This document shows, piece by piece, positions 17,045 through 26,185 of a DNA stretch of 64,000 nt. The notes below the pieces were generated by a model, which was not told where the DNA came from, made no database searches, and was given only the letters and a program-made list of their open reading frames with translations. Source of the DNA: Swaminathania salitolerans. Lineage in GTDB: Bacteria > Pseudomonadota > Alphaproteobacteria > Acetobacterales > Acetobacteraceae. Every line of letters starts with the position of its first letter. Within the stretch, counting starts at the first letter, position 1. The translations under genes were made by a program, and so were the position numbers. Location: the NCBI RefSeq assembly GCF_025994315.1, contig NZ_BAQE01000025.1; one strand, 5' to 3'.

Positions 17045-18028
17045 TTAACCCCGCCGAAGGATTTCGAGCAGAGTCCGGAAGTCGTCGGGCGGTTCCGTGG
17101 TGAAGCTCAGCGTCTCCCCGGTTCTTGGATGGGCGAAACCGAGACGCGCCGCATGCAGGGCCTGCCGGGGGAAATCGAGCGCGGCTGCGCGCGCATCGGA
17201 GGGGAGGCCGCGCGCAGCCGCGGGCACGCGACGCAGATAGACGGGATCTCCCAGAAGCGGATGACCGGCCTGGGAAAGATGGACGCGAATCTGATGGGTG
17301 CGGCCGGTTGCGAGCTTGCACCGGATGAGACTCACCGACGCATCGAGCGCCTCGAGCGTCTCGACATGGGTAAGGGCATGTTTGCCGCCGCTCGGAACGA
17401 CGGTCATGCGTTTGCGATCGCGTTTGTCCCGACCGATCGCCCCGTCATAGCTCACCCGCGCGGGAAGCAGGCCCCAGGCCAGTGCCAGATACGCACGGTC
17501 GATGTCGCGCGCGGCGAAGGCATTCGAGAGTGTCTCATGTGCCAGCGGCGTCTTGGCGACGACCATCAGCCCCGACGTGTCCTTGTCCAGGCGATGCACG
17601 ATGCCCGGACGCTTTTCGCCCCCGATTCCCTCGAGGTCGTCCCCGCAGTGGCCGAGAAGCGCGTTGACCAGCGTACCGGTCTCGTTCCCCGGCGCGGGAT
17701 GCACCACCAGACCCGCCGGTTTGTCGAGGACAATCAGATCGCGGTCCTCGTAAAGGATGGGAAGCGGATGGTCTTCCGCCTGCGGTCGGGCTGGCGCCGC
17801 AGGAGGAACGACCAGCGCGACCCGTCGCCCTGCTTTTGTCGTTTCGGACGGCTCGCGTATGATCGCTCCGTCACAGGTGACATTGCCGGCTTCGATCAGC
17901 GATTTCACGCGCGAACGGGAGAGGGTGCCGATCGATTCGGCAAGGAAGCGATCGAGGCGCTGCCCTGCCTGTGCAGGCGTGATCTCGTATTCGAATCGGT
18001 CTGGAAGACGGGGCGTGGCTTCGGTCAT
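17045..18028 (-). CDS. rluD: RluA/RluD-family 23S rRNA pseudouridine synthase
   Basis: The protein has 327 residues. The N-terminal S4 RNA-binding domain runs over RLDRFLAESIGTLSRSRVKS. The catalytic domain contains PGIVHRLDKDTSGLMVVAK with the nucleophilic Asp, and KLATGRTHQIRVHLSQAGHP. Architecture and length fit RluD, which modifies helix 69 of 23S rRNA, but RluC-type specificity cannot be excluded. ATG 18026-18028 (MTEATPRL) is chosen. It is divergent from a small membrane-protein gene 33 bp away. Confidence 0.9.
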   Translation of the reverse strand: MTEATPRLPDRFEYEITPAQAGQRLDRFLAESIGTLSRSRVKSLIEAGNVTCDGAIIREPSETTKAGRRVALVVPPAAPARPQAEDHPLPILYEDRDLIVLDKPAGLVVHPAPGNETGTLVNALLGHCGDDLEGIGGEKRPGIVHRLDKDTSGLMVVAKTPLAHETLSNAFAARDIDRAYLALAWGLLPARVSYDGAIGRDKRDRKRMTVVPSGGKHALTHVETLEALDASVSLIRCKLATGRTHQIRVHLSQAGHPLLGDPVYLRRVPAAARGLPSDARAAALDFPRQALHAARLGFAHPRTGETLSFTTEPPDDFRTLLEILRRG

Positions 18029-18061
18029 GCGCCCCTTTAGCAACAAGGATCGTTCATCGCC

Positions 18062-18466
18062 ATGACTTCACCAGCGCCGCCCGTATCCCGCGCGCTTCTT
18101 GCCGCCGTCATCGGGATGGGTCTCCTCATCGTACTCGGTACGGCGGGGCTCATCGGCATTATCGCGCATCGTGCGCTGTCTCCGGGAGTTGCGTCTTCTC
18201 CGGGAGTTGCGTCGTCTCCGGGAGCTGCGTCCGGAAGCGTGACGACACAGGGACGGGGCGGATTTGCGATGCAGGATGCACAGGGTGCTCGTGAGACGCC
18301 GGTCGCTCCTCTCGTGCTCGATGGGCACGGGGAGAAGATCCTCTCCCAGATTGCCCGACCCGATGGATCGCTCGCCCTTCATATCGCGGGGCCGGAGAGC
18401 GATCGGATCGTGATCTGGAACCCGGAGCGTCACGAGATCGTCGCGCGCTTCTCGCTGCGGAAATGA
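18062..18466 (+). CDS. Small single-pass membrane protein (DUF6476-like)
   Basis: A 134-residue protein: one transmembrane helix (about residues 10-36), a linker with three SPGVAS-type repeats, then a C-terminal segment LHIAGPESDRIVIWNPERHE that resembles the end of DUF6476 proteins, which are often neighbours of RluA-type synthases in alphaproteobacteria. That resemblance is from memory and unverified. Function unknown. It is convergent with the ArsR gene. Confidence 0.65.
   Translation: MTSPAPPVSRALLAAVIGMGLLIVLGTAGLIGIIAHRALSPGVASSPGVASSPGAASGSVTTQGRGGFAMQDAQGARETPVAPLVLDGHGEKILSQIARPDGSLALHIAGPESDRIVIWNPERHEIVARFSLRK
18180..18233 (+). repeat. Three 18-bp in-frame tandem repeats
   Basis: TCTCCGGGAGTTGCGTCT, then the same with final G, then TCTCCGGGAGCTGCGTCC. 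They encode SPGVAS, SPGVAS and SPGAAS in the periplasmic linker of the small membrane protein. Confidence 0.92.
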
Positions 18467-18518
18467 GCCTCCGGGCCCGATGCGCAGACACGGGCCGGAC
18501 GGCGATCATGGCCTCGGC

Positions 18519-18845
18519 TCACAAGGTCCCGGCAGACGCCTCATGCGGCCGGGCGGCCAGCACCGCGTCCATCAATCCGGGGAAACGGAAATCGAGATCG
18601 GCTCTTCGAAGGGAATTGAAATGCTGCACGCCCTGGATGCGTGTGCGCAGAAGACCGCTTTCCCTTAAAACCTGAAAATGATGGGACATGCTCGAACGCG
18701 GACGGCTTCCGAGCAGGGACGCGCAGGTCGCCTCGGGAACCGAACCGAGGTGAAAAACGATTTCAAGTCTGATGGGATCTGCGAGCCCGCGCAACACGCC
18801 CAGAAGGGTCAGGCTTTCGGTTGCAGGATGGTCGTATTCGGGCAT
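18519..18845 (-). CDS. ArsR-family helix-turn-helix regulator
   Basis: A 108-residue winged-helix protein from ATG 18843-18845. LLGVLRGLADPIRLEIVFHL and SRPRSSMSHHFQVLRESGLL are the ArsR helix-turn-helix; RIQGVQHFNSLRR is the wing. The SSMSHHFQVL recognition helix is intact. The ELCVC metal motif is absent, although one Cys (EATCASLLG) precedes the recognition helix. It is divergent from the old yellow enzyme gene, with an inverted repeat in the shared spacer. Confidence 0.88.
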   Translation of the reverse strand: MPEYDHPATESLTLLGVLRGLADPIRLEIVFHLGSVPEATCASLLGSRPRSSMSHHFQVLRESGLLRTRIQGVQHFNSLRRADLDFRFPGLMDAVLAARPHEASAGTL

Positions 18846-18916
18846 GGGCGTGGTCCGGTTCCGGAAAATACGGGGAGGGGCTTGTCGATCGAGAGCCGCA
18901 TCCCCATTCCTGATAT

Positions 18917-18936
18917 AGTTCGATGAAAGTCGAATT
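18917..18936. promoter_or_regulatory. Putative ArsR operator
   Basis: TTCGA-N6-TCGAA (18919-18934) is a perfect inverted repeat in the 122-bp divergent spacer, 32 bp upstream of the enoate reductase start and close to a minus-strand TATATC. It fits a self-regulated ArsR/target pair. Confidence 0.55.
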
Positions 18937-18967
18937 AAACCCCATGAGATCATGAGGACCAACCATT

Positions 18968-20047
18968 ATGACCACTCTGTTCGATCCGATCCAGCTCGGT
19001 GCAATCGATGCGAAGAACCGGATTCTGATGTCGCCGCTCACGCGTGCGCGGGGTACCCGGGCCCATGTCCCGACCGCCATCATGGCCGAATATTATGCCC
19101 AGCGCGCGAGTGCCGGCCTGATCATCTCCGAGGCGACCGGTATCAGCAGAGAGGGGCTGGGATGGCCCTACGCTCCGGGGATCTGGTCGCAGGAGCAGGT
19201 CGAGGCCTGGAAGCCGATCACCCGGGCAGTGCATGACAAGGGTGGCAAGATCGTCGTCCAGCTCTGGCATATGGGCCGCATGGTGCATTCGAGCGTCACC
19301 GGACAACAGCCCGTCTCCAGCTCGGCGACCACCGCCCCCGGCCAGATCCATACCTATGAGGGGAAACAGGATGCCGAGCAGGCGCGCGCACTGACCAGAG
19401 AGGATATCTCCCGGATTCTCGGCGATTACGAGGTGGCCGCTCGCAATGCCATGGCGGCCGGTTTCGATGGCGTCCAGATCCATGCGGCCAATGGCTATCT
19501 GATCGACGAGTTCCTGCGCGATAGCACCAATCACCGCGAGGACGAATATGGCGGCTCGCCGGAAAACCGGATCCGCTTCCTGCGTGAGGTGACGGAGCGC
19601 GTCATTGCGACCATCGGAGCAGACCGGACTTCGGTGCGCCTCTCGCCCAACGGGGATACGCAGGGCTGCATCGACAGCGCGCCCGAGACGGTCTTCGTGC
19701 CTGCTGCGAAACTGCTCAACGATCTCGGAATCGGCTTTCTCGAGCTGCGCGAGCCCGGCCCGAACGGCACGTTCGGCAAGACCGATCAACCCAAGCTGCA
19801 CGGACCGATTCGCGAAGTATTCCGCAACCCTCTGGTGCTCAATCAGGACTATACGCGCGAGGAGGCGATCGAGACGGTCGCCAATGGCACGGCGGATGCG
19901 ATCGCTTTCGGTCGCAAATTCATCGCCAATCCTGATCTTCCGCGTCGTCTTGCCGAAAATCTTCCGCTTCAGACCGACAACATCAAGACCTGGTACAGTC
20001 GTGGCGAGGAAGGCTATACCGATTACCCGTTTTATGACAAAGAATAA
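18968..20047 (+). CDS. Alkene (enoate) reductase, old yellow enzyme family
   Basis: An FMN flavoprotein of 359 residues (NemA/YqjM/OPR class), using NAD(P)H to reduce activated C=C bonds, quinones or nitro compounds. Seen are MSPLTRARG, VQLWHMGRM, the active-site block GFDGVQIHAANGYLIDEFL, HREDEYGGSPENR and AIAFGRKFIANPDL for FMN binding. GAGGA lies upstream of the ATG. The divergent ArsR gene and operator suggest induction by a reactive electrophile. Confidence 0.94.
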   Translation: MTTLFDPIQLGAIDAKNRILMSPLTRARGTRAHVPTAIMAEYYAQRASAGLIISEATGISREGLGWPYAPGIWSQEQVEAWKPITRAVHDKGGKIVVQLWHMGRMVHSSVTGQQPVSSSATTAPGQIHTYEGKQDAEQARALTREDISRILGDYEVAARNAMAAGFDGVQIHAANGYLIDEFLRDSTNHREDEYGGSPENRIRFLREVTERVIATIGADRTSVRLSPNGDTQGCIDSAPETVFVPAAKLLNDLGIGFLELREPGPNGTFGKTDQPKLHGPIREVFRNPLVLNQDYTREEAIETVANGTADAIAFGRKFIANPDLPRRLAENLPLQTDNIKTWYSRGEEGYTDYPFYDKE

Positions 20048-20134
20048 CTTCGCGATAATTTCGTTAAAGTAATATTGACCGTGTGACGGTTTCGGGGTTC
20101 AGGGAGAAGCAACCCGTTTCTTTCTGGATCCCCC

Positions 20135-21001
20135 ATGCGCATTCATTCTGCTCTGGCCGTTGCCTGTCTCTCGACCCTCTCGATTTCGGGAGCACTGGCC
20201 GACCCGCTGCCGGTCGTGGCGGTCAATCGCGAAATCGGCCTTTCGATGGCTGGATTGTTCGACAATCGGGTCAATGGCGGTTCTGCGATCGAAAACACGA
20301 ATGCCACGAATTACACCCCCGCCTACACAGCGAGATATCACAGCCGTCATCGTCGTATCGGCTGGGTACCTGGCTTTCAGGTCGATGCATCGGGTATGTT
20401 CACGCTCGGCAATGTCGAGAATATCTATGCTGCGGCGCAGTTCGTTCTCGGCTCGGGCAGCCGCAACTACAAATCCAACTACACCTACACCGGGTCGCCT
20501 TACGGGAATTTCTCCGACGAATATGGTGGCGGATCGGGTTCGCACTCGACCTATACGCGCGGCGAAATCGGCAAGGGTTTCCTGGTGTTGCAGGACCGCC
20601 TTTTGCTGACCCCCTTTGCGCAAGGGGGCTATATCACCGAGGATGAATATGGCTATGGCGACGATGGATCGAGCACGTTCGTGGGCGCAGGCCTCAAAGC
20701 CGATTACGCCCTGACATCCCGCCTCGTTCTGCGTGGACGCTTCGGCTGGGCGGCCCAGCTGGAGCGGCGTTTCATGTTCCGCGGCGGGGTGCAGTCCCGC
20801 TGGGAGGGCGGGCTCGGTCTCGATTATCGCATGACGCGCCATTTCCACCTGATCGGTGGCGGAGACTATGTCTATTCCGATTACGGACACGGAACGACGC
20901 GTTATAGCTATGGCGGCGCTTATGGCGGCTCGGGGATCGAGTCCGCCGGTGCATACCAGAACGGTCTGGTGCTGCACACGGGCCTTGCCTATCGCTACTG
21001 A
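20135..21001 (+). CDS. MipA/OmpV-like outer-membrane beta-barrel protein
   Basis: A 288-residue protein with an N-terminal signal peptide cut near ISGALA-DP. The rest alternates polar and aromatic residues in beta strands rich in Gly/Tyr/Ser, and the C-terminus is LHTGLAYRY, ending in an aromatic as barrel proteins do. VLQDRLLLTPFAQGGY and YALTSRLVLRGRFG look like MipA/OmpV strands. Function unknown. Confidence 0.7.
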   Translation: MRIHSALAVACLSTLSISGALADPLPVVAVNREIGLSMAGLFDNRVNGGSAIENTNATNYTPAYTARYHSRHRRIGWVPGFQVDASGMFTLGNVENIYAAAQFVLGSGSRNYKSNYTYTGSPYGNFSDEYGGGSGSHSTYTRGEIGKGFLVLQDRLLLTPFAQGGYITEDEYGYGDDGSSTFVGAGLKADYALTSRLVLRGRFGWAAQLERRFMFRGGVQSRWEGGLGLDYRMTRHFHLIGGGDYVYSDYGHGTTRYSYGGAYGGSGIESAGAYQNGLVLHTGLAYRY

Positions 21002-21074
21002 TAGCAGGGCGACCGGATAGGCCACAGCGCCCTCTTCGACCGCTTCGGATTGCCGGGATCCGGAGCGAACAGTT

Positions 21075-21827
21075 TCAACGTCCCGGTTGCAGCGGCAGAT
21101 TTCGCTGCAGCAGATCGCGATCGACAAGGATCCTGTCGGGCATGTCGACCGGTCCGATAAATCCTTTTCCTCTGGGGCCGTAACCGGCTGGCGTATCGTG
21201 CAGGCGCGCGACCTCCCCGAGGAGCAGGGTCAGATAACGCTCCTGCGACCAGGAGGCCATTGTGAGTGCCTCGCCGAGGCGGGGCACGAAGGGCGGGGAA
21301 GAGAAGAACCGCGCCGGGCGGTCGCGCCAGACATGGCGGAACGTCGCATCGGTACGGCGCTGCAGAAGCGGATCCTGCACCAGAACGACATGTTGAGGCC
21401 CGAGATCGAGTTCATCGAGCACGTCGCGTGTGAACGCGGCATTCTCGCCGGTATTGGTCGAGCGCGTTTCCAGAATGATCCGATCTCGGGCGAGCCGGGT
21501 ATCGGCCGCGACGAGACGCGAGAGGAGTTCGGCCTCGGACAGGCCTGCGAGGGTCGAGGGGGCGCAATCGAGGCGGGAGGCGAGGGCGGCAACCAGCGGC
21601 GGGGTGGAATGGCCGATACCGCCCGTGATCAGCAGCAGGCAATCGTGCTGGCGCGCCAGCTCCGTCGCATGGTCCACACAGGACAGGACCGCGTTTCCGG
21701 CGAGGCAGACAAGGTCGATCCGACCGGGGCCTGCATCCAGGCTGATCAGGGCAAGATAGGCGGCGATGCGATCGGCGGCCTCCCTGATTCCGGATCGATC
21801 CAGAGCGGAAAAATCCGGATGTGTCAT
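21075..21827 (-). CDS. YdcF/SanA-like DUF218 protein
   Basis: The protein has 250 residues. It shows the DUF218 signatures LLLITGGIGHST, ILETRSTNTGENAAF and HVVLVQDPLLQRRT, which together bind a phosphate or nucleotide-like ligand in YdcF. No transmembrane helix precedes the domain, so this is the soluble YdcF form, not the envelope-anchored SanA form. ATG 21825-21827 is behind GGGACAG. It lies 147 bp downstream of metH on the same strand. Confidence 0.82.
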   Translation of the reverse strand: MTHPDFSALDRSGIREAADRIAAYLALISLDAGPGRIDLVCLAGNAVLSCVDHATELARQHDCLLLITGGIGHSTPPLVAALASRLDCAPSTLAGLSEAELLSRLVAADTRLARDRIILETRSTNTGENAAFTRDVLDELDLGPQHVVLVQDPLLQRRTDATFRHVWRDRPARFFSSPPFVPRLGEALTMASWSQERYLTLLLGEVARLHDTPAGYGPRGKGFIGPVDMPDRILVDRDLLQRNLPLQPGR

Positions 21828-21974
21828 TTCTGTCCCGTTTCCTTTCTCACGCCCGGATGAAAGAGAGGCCGGACCGGGCCGACGTGGCGGCGCGCCCCGC
21901 AGAAGAGTGCGATGCCGGTCTTGCGACCGGATCGGCATGACCGTGCGTGCCGGAAGCACGGCATCACACCCGGG

Positions 21975-24900
21975 TCAGACGGTGAAATACTTGGCCCGCG
22001 GGTTGAGCACGACCAGTGCCGACGTCGATTGTTCGGGATGGAGCTGATAGCCATCCGAAAGCGAGATCCCGATGCGGTCGGCCTCGAGCAGCTTCAGAAT
22101 GGGTTCCTGGTCCTCCAGACGCGGACAGGCGGGGTAGCCGAAGGAATAGCGCGAACCGCGATAGGATTGCGCCAGCATTTTCTCCATGTCGCGGTCATCC
22201 TCACCGGCAAAACCGAGCTCGGCCCGAATGCGCTTATGGGTGTATTCCGCCATGGCCTCGGCCATCTCGACCGAGAGCCCGTGCAGATACAGATAATCCT
22301 GATAGCGGTTGGCCTCGAACCAGTCCCGCGCCAGATCGGATGCTTTCTGGCCGACAGTCACCACCTGCAGACCCACCACATCGCGCTCGGCATCGTCGAT
22401 GTCGCGCACGAAATCGGCGATGCATTCGCCATCTTCACGGGGCTGACGAGGGAGGACGAAGCGCGCGGCCTCGGTCACGCCATCTTCATGGAAGAGCACG
22501 AGGTCATTCCCTTCGCCCGCAGCCTTCCAGTAGCCGTAAATGGCCTGAGGCTTGAGAATGGCCTCCTCCGCACAAAGCGCCAGCATACGCTTGAGCACAG
22601 GGCGCAGTTCCTGCTTGGCATAGACCATGAACTCGTCGAGCGAGCGGCCCTGCTTACGAAAGCCCCACTGGAACTGATAGAGCGAGCGCTCGTTCAGGAA
22701 GGGCAGCACGGCGGCGGGCGTCGCCTCGACCATGCGGGCACCCCAGAAAGGCGGTACGGGCACGGGCTGCGTTCCGGCCACGCGGACACGACGGGCGCGC
22801 GCCGTTCCCTTGTCGATGGGGGCGAAGCCGCGTGTCTCGGCCAGTTCGGGCGCACGCTCGACCTTGCGCTGCTTGCCCGCCCGGCGGGTCTGTATGGCGC
22901 TCAGATAGTCGTCGAACTGGTCGTTCGCAACCTTGTCCATGAGCGACAGCCCATCGAAGGCATCGCGTGCATAGGCGACGCGGCCCGGCGTTTCGTTGCC
23001 GTAGGAGCGGGCGCATTCATCTTCCACATAGTTGCGCGTCAGTGCCGCGCCACCGAGGAAGACAGGAATATCGATGCCCTGACGCGCCATCTCCTCGAGA
23101 TTTTCGCGCATGATCACGGTCGATTTCACGAGCAGGCCCGACATGCCGATGGCCTGTGCGTTGTGCTCTCGTGCTGCGGTGATCATATCGGCCAGAGGCA
23201 CCTTGATGCCCAGATTGATGACGCGATAGCCGTTATTGGTCAGGATGATATCGACGAGGTTCTTGCCGATATCGTGCACGTCCCCTTTGACGGTGGCCAG
23301 CACCATCGTGCCGCGCGCCTGTCCTTCCACGCGTTCCATATAGGGCTCGAGCCAGGCCACGGCGGTCTTCATGGTCTCGGCCGATTGTAACACGAAGGGC
23401 AGCTGCATCTTTCCTGCGCCGAACAGCTCTCCCACAACCTTCATGCCGTCGAGCAGCACGGTATTGATGATCTCGAGCGGCGGCATGTCTTCCATCGCCG
23501 CAGCGAGATCGTCTTCTATGCCCTTGCGGTCGCCATCGACGATACGATCCTTCAGACGCTCGGCTGGCGTCTCTGCGCGACGCTTCTGAACGGCATCGGC
23601 AGCCTTGCGACCTGCGAAGAGCTCCAGCAGCTTCTGGAGCGGATCGTAATCCTCGCTGCGTCTGTCGAAGATCAGATCCTCGGCCACCTTCACTTCCTCG
23701 GCGGCGATCAGATGCAGAGGGCGGATCTTGCTGACATGCACGATGGCGCCCGTCATGCCGGCCTTGACCGCATGATCGAGAAAGACCGAGTTCAGCACGG
23801 CGCGCGCAGCCGGGTTGAGGCCGAAGGAAATGTTCGACAGCCCCAGGATGATCTGGATATCGGGGAAACGCTCGCGGATCATCCGGATGCCTTCCAGCGT
23901 CCAGATACCGAGCTTGCGATCGTCTTCAACGCCCGTGGCAATGGTGAAGGTCAGCGGGTCGATCATCAGATCGGATTGCGGCAGGCCGTGTTTCGTGCAG
24001 GCGAAATCGACCAGACGCTCGGCAATACGCAGTTTGTCTTCCGGCGTCTTGGCCATGCCCACTTCATCGATGGTGAGCGCAATCACCGCCGCGCCGAATT
24101 TGCGCGCCAGAATCATGCGATCCTCGGCATGGCCTTCGCCATCCTCGAAATTGATCGAGTTGATGATGGGCTTGCCGCCATGCAGCTTGAGCGCGGCTTC
24201 GATGACCGGGGTCTCGGTCGAGTCGATCACCAGAGGCGCATTCACCGAGGAGGTGAAGCGCGTGACGACCTCGTTCATCTCGGCGATTTCATTGCGTCCG
24301 ACAAAGGCCGTGCACAGATCGAGCGCATTGGAGCCTTCGCCCACCTGTTCGCGGCCCACCCCTACGCAGCCATCCCAGTCGCCGGCTTCCTGCAGCTCGC
24401 GCCATTTCCTGGACCCGTTGGCGTTGCAGCGTTCGCCGATGGAGAAATAGGCGTTCTCCTGACGCAGCGGTGTCTGGGTATAAAGGCTCGCGACAGATGG
24501 CACCCAGTGATGGATGCGCTTGACCGGGGCGGGGCGATGAGCGGTCCCGCCACGTTTGCGAAGCATTTCGTCCAGCGCCTGGATATGCGGGGTCGAGGTG
24601 CCGCAGCACCCGCCAACGAGATTGAGCCCGTCCTCGGCGATGAAACGCTCGACCCAGCTCGCCATCTCACCGGGGGTGAGGGGGTAATGCGTGGCGCCGT
24701 TCACCAGCTCGGGAAGCCCCGCATTGGGCTGGATGGAAATCAGCCCGGGCCAGTTTTCGGACAGCCATTTCACATGTTCCGCCATTTCCTGCGGACCGGT
24801 GGCGCAGTTCATGCCGATGAGAGGCACGTCCAGCGCGTGGATGGTGGTGGCTGCCGCGGCGATATCGGGACCGACCAGAAGCGTGCCGGTGGTCTCGACC

Positions 24901-25475
24901 GTCACCTGCACGAAAATCGGGGCATCCGAGCCCAGCTCGCGCCTTGCCGCCTTGGCGGCATTGACGGCTGCCTTGATCTGGAGCGTGTCCTGACAGGTCT
25001 CGATCAGGAAGGCATCGACCCCGCCATCGATCAGGCCACGACATTGCTCGATGATCCCGGCCTCGAGCGTGTCGTAATCGATATTGGCGAGGCTGGGCAG
25101 CTTGGTGCCCGGGCCGATCGAGCCCACGACATAGCGATGACGCCCGTCGCTGAAGGTCTCGGCGGCCTCGCGCGCCAGCTCGGCCGATTTGCGGTTGATC
25201 TCGCGGGCACGGTCCTGCAGGCCGAATTCGGCGAGGGTGACGACCGAGCCGCCGAACGTGTTGGTCTCGACCATATCCGCCCCGACCTCGAAATAGCCGC
25301 GATGGATCTCGCGGATCAGCTCGGGCCGGGAGAGGGTCAGGATCTCCGTGCAGTTTTCCTGCCCCCAGTAGTCACGCTCGACCTCGAGATCGAGCATCTG
25401 GATGCGTGACCCCATCCCTCCGTCGCAGAGCAGAACATGGTCGCGCAGGGCATCGAGCAGATGGGGGCGTGTCAT
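21975..25475 (-). CDS. metH: Cobalamin-dependent methionine synthase
   Basis: The protein has 1166 residues and all four MetH modules in order. The homocysteine domain has zinc ligands in GMNCATGP and GGCCGTSTPHI; the methyltetrahydrofolate (pterin-binding) domain follows with SIGERCNANGSRKW; the B12 domain carries the base-off motif GDVHDIGKN; the C-terminal SAM-binding reactivation domain includes RYSFGYPACPRLEDQ and GISLSDGYQL. It transfers methyl from 5-methyl-THF to homocysteine through cob(I)alamin. I found no cobalamin or SAM riboswitch consensus in the 148 bp ahead of it. Confidence 0.97.
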   Translation of the reverse strand: MTRPHLLDALRDHVLLCDGGMGSRIQMLDLEVERDYWGQENCTEILTLSRPELIREIHRGYFEVGADMVETNTFGGSVVTLAEFGLQDRAREINRKSAELAREAAETFSDGRHRYVVGSIGPGTKLPSLANIDYDTLEAGIIEQCRGLIDGGVDAFLIETCQDTLQIKAAVNAAKAARRELGSDAPIFVQVTVETTGTLLVGPDIAAAATTIHALDVPLIGMNCATGPQEMAEHVKWLSENWPGLISIQPNAGLPELVNGATHYPLTPGEMASWVERFIAEDGLNLVGGCCGTSTPHIQALDEMLRKRGGTAHRPAPVKRIHHWVPSVASLYTQTPLRQENAYFSIGERCNANGSRKWRELQEAGDWDGCVGVGREQVGEGSNALDLCTAFVGRNEIAEMNEVVTRFTSSVNAPLVIDSTETPVIEAALKLHGGKPIINSINFEDGEGHAEDRMILARKFGAAVIALTIDEVGMAKTPEDKLRIAERLVDFACTKHGLPQSDLMIDPLTFTIATGVEDDRKLGIWTLEGIRMIRERFPDIQIILGLSNISFGLNPAARAVLNSVFLDHAVKAGMTGAIVHVSKIRPLHLIAAEEVKVAEDLIFDRRSEDYDPLQKLLELFAGRKAADAVQKRRAETPAERLKDRIVDGDRKGIEDDLAAAMEDMPPLEIINTVLLDGMKVVGELFGAGKMQLPFVLQSAETMKTAVAWLEPYMERVEGQARGTMVLATVKGDVHDIGKNLVDIILTNNGYRVINLGIKVPLADMITAAREHNAQAIGMSGLLVKSTVIMRENLEEMARQGIDIPVFLGGAALTRNYVEDECARSYGNETPGRVAYARDAFDGLSLMDKVANDQFDDYLSAIQTRRAGKQRKVERAPELAETRGFAPIDKGTARARRVRVAGTQPVPVPPFWGARMVEATPAAVLPFLNERSLYQFQWGFRKQGRSLDEFMVYAKQELRPVLKRMLALCAEEAILKPQAIYGYWKAAGEGNDLVLFHEDGVTEAARFVLPRQPREDGECIADFVRDIDDAERDVVGLQVVTVGQKASDLARDWFEANRYQDYLYLHGLSVEMAEAMAEYTHKRIRAELGFAGEDDRDMEKMLAQSYRGSRYSFGYPACPRLEDQEPILKLLEADRIGISLSDGYQLHPEQSTSALVVLNPRAKYFTV

Positions 25476-25623
25476 GGTAGCTGTAGGATCTCGTTACTAT
25501 ATGGAGTGGAATGGGATGCGTGGACATGAAGAGGGCATTGCTTGTTCCAGAGCCACCGCGGCCTGTCCAGAGCCGGGCCGGGCACCTATAACGGAATTAG
25601 GGGTTTCGAAGGAAGGATCTGTC

Positions 25624-26016
25624 ATGGCGCCCGGCACGCGCATACCACTGACGGTGCGGACGGAAACAGCCGGTATGCCGGACGGATCCGCGATCGCTCA
25701 CGCCAGTCTGCTTCTTTATGGCGTCGAGACGGACGCGACCGGCTGGGCGAGCGTGCAGAGGATCCCGCCGGGGCGGGCATCGGTCTTCGGGCACAGGGCA
25801 TTCTGTACGTGCTGCGCCGGGCGTTTGCCGGTCGTCGATGCGCTTTACCGCCTGTTTCAGGAACGGGTAAGGCGCATGGATCACGCAGTCACCCACCTTG
25901 TCCTCATCTGTCGCGACGATCTGTACGAAGATGTCCTGACCGCGCTTTGCAAGGATGCGCTTATCCCGGCGCGTTACGAGATCCGGAATGATGGCGGCTT
26001 TACAAGATCTTACTGA
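25624..26016 (+). CDS. Unrecognised 130-residue protein with a CTCC motif
   Basis: ATG follows AAGGAAGG at good spacing. The middle reads FGHRAFCTCCAGRLPVVDALYRLFQERVR, then HLVLICRDD and DVLTALCKD. The CxCC, a following helix with RLFQERVR and a beta strand resemble the segment after the CxCC metal motif of CobW/COG0523 GTPases, but there is no P-loop and the length is a third of that family. It could be a remnant or a stand-alone metal-binding domain. It is divergent from metH and points toward the secretion cluster 169 bp away. Confidence 0.55.
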   Translation: MAPGTRIPLTVRTETAGMPDGSAIAHASLLLYGVETDATGWASVQRIPPGRASVFGHRAFCTCCAGRLPVVDALYRLFQERVRRMDHAVTHLVLICRDDLYEDVLTALCKDALIPARYEIRNDGGFTRSY

Positions 26017-26185
26017 AACTTTACGAAGTATATGTTTCCGATCGTGCAAGAGACAGGCACGGATTTCTTCGGATTTCATGATTTAACATTGAAACGGAAA
26101 ATGCCGCTCGACAGAGGGTGGGGTTTTTGCGCTATTCGGACGAACGGACGTCCGTGCGACAGAGAGTAACACAAGAGGAAGCTTC

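Noticed and set aside
23712..25409. 565-codon plus-strand frame inside metH
   Set aside because: Antisense shadow of a conserved enzyme.
25476..25623. Riboswitch (cobalamin, SAM or SAH) ahead of metH
   Set aside because: None of the consensus boxes I know, such as the B12 box, could be located on the minus strand.
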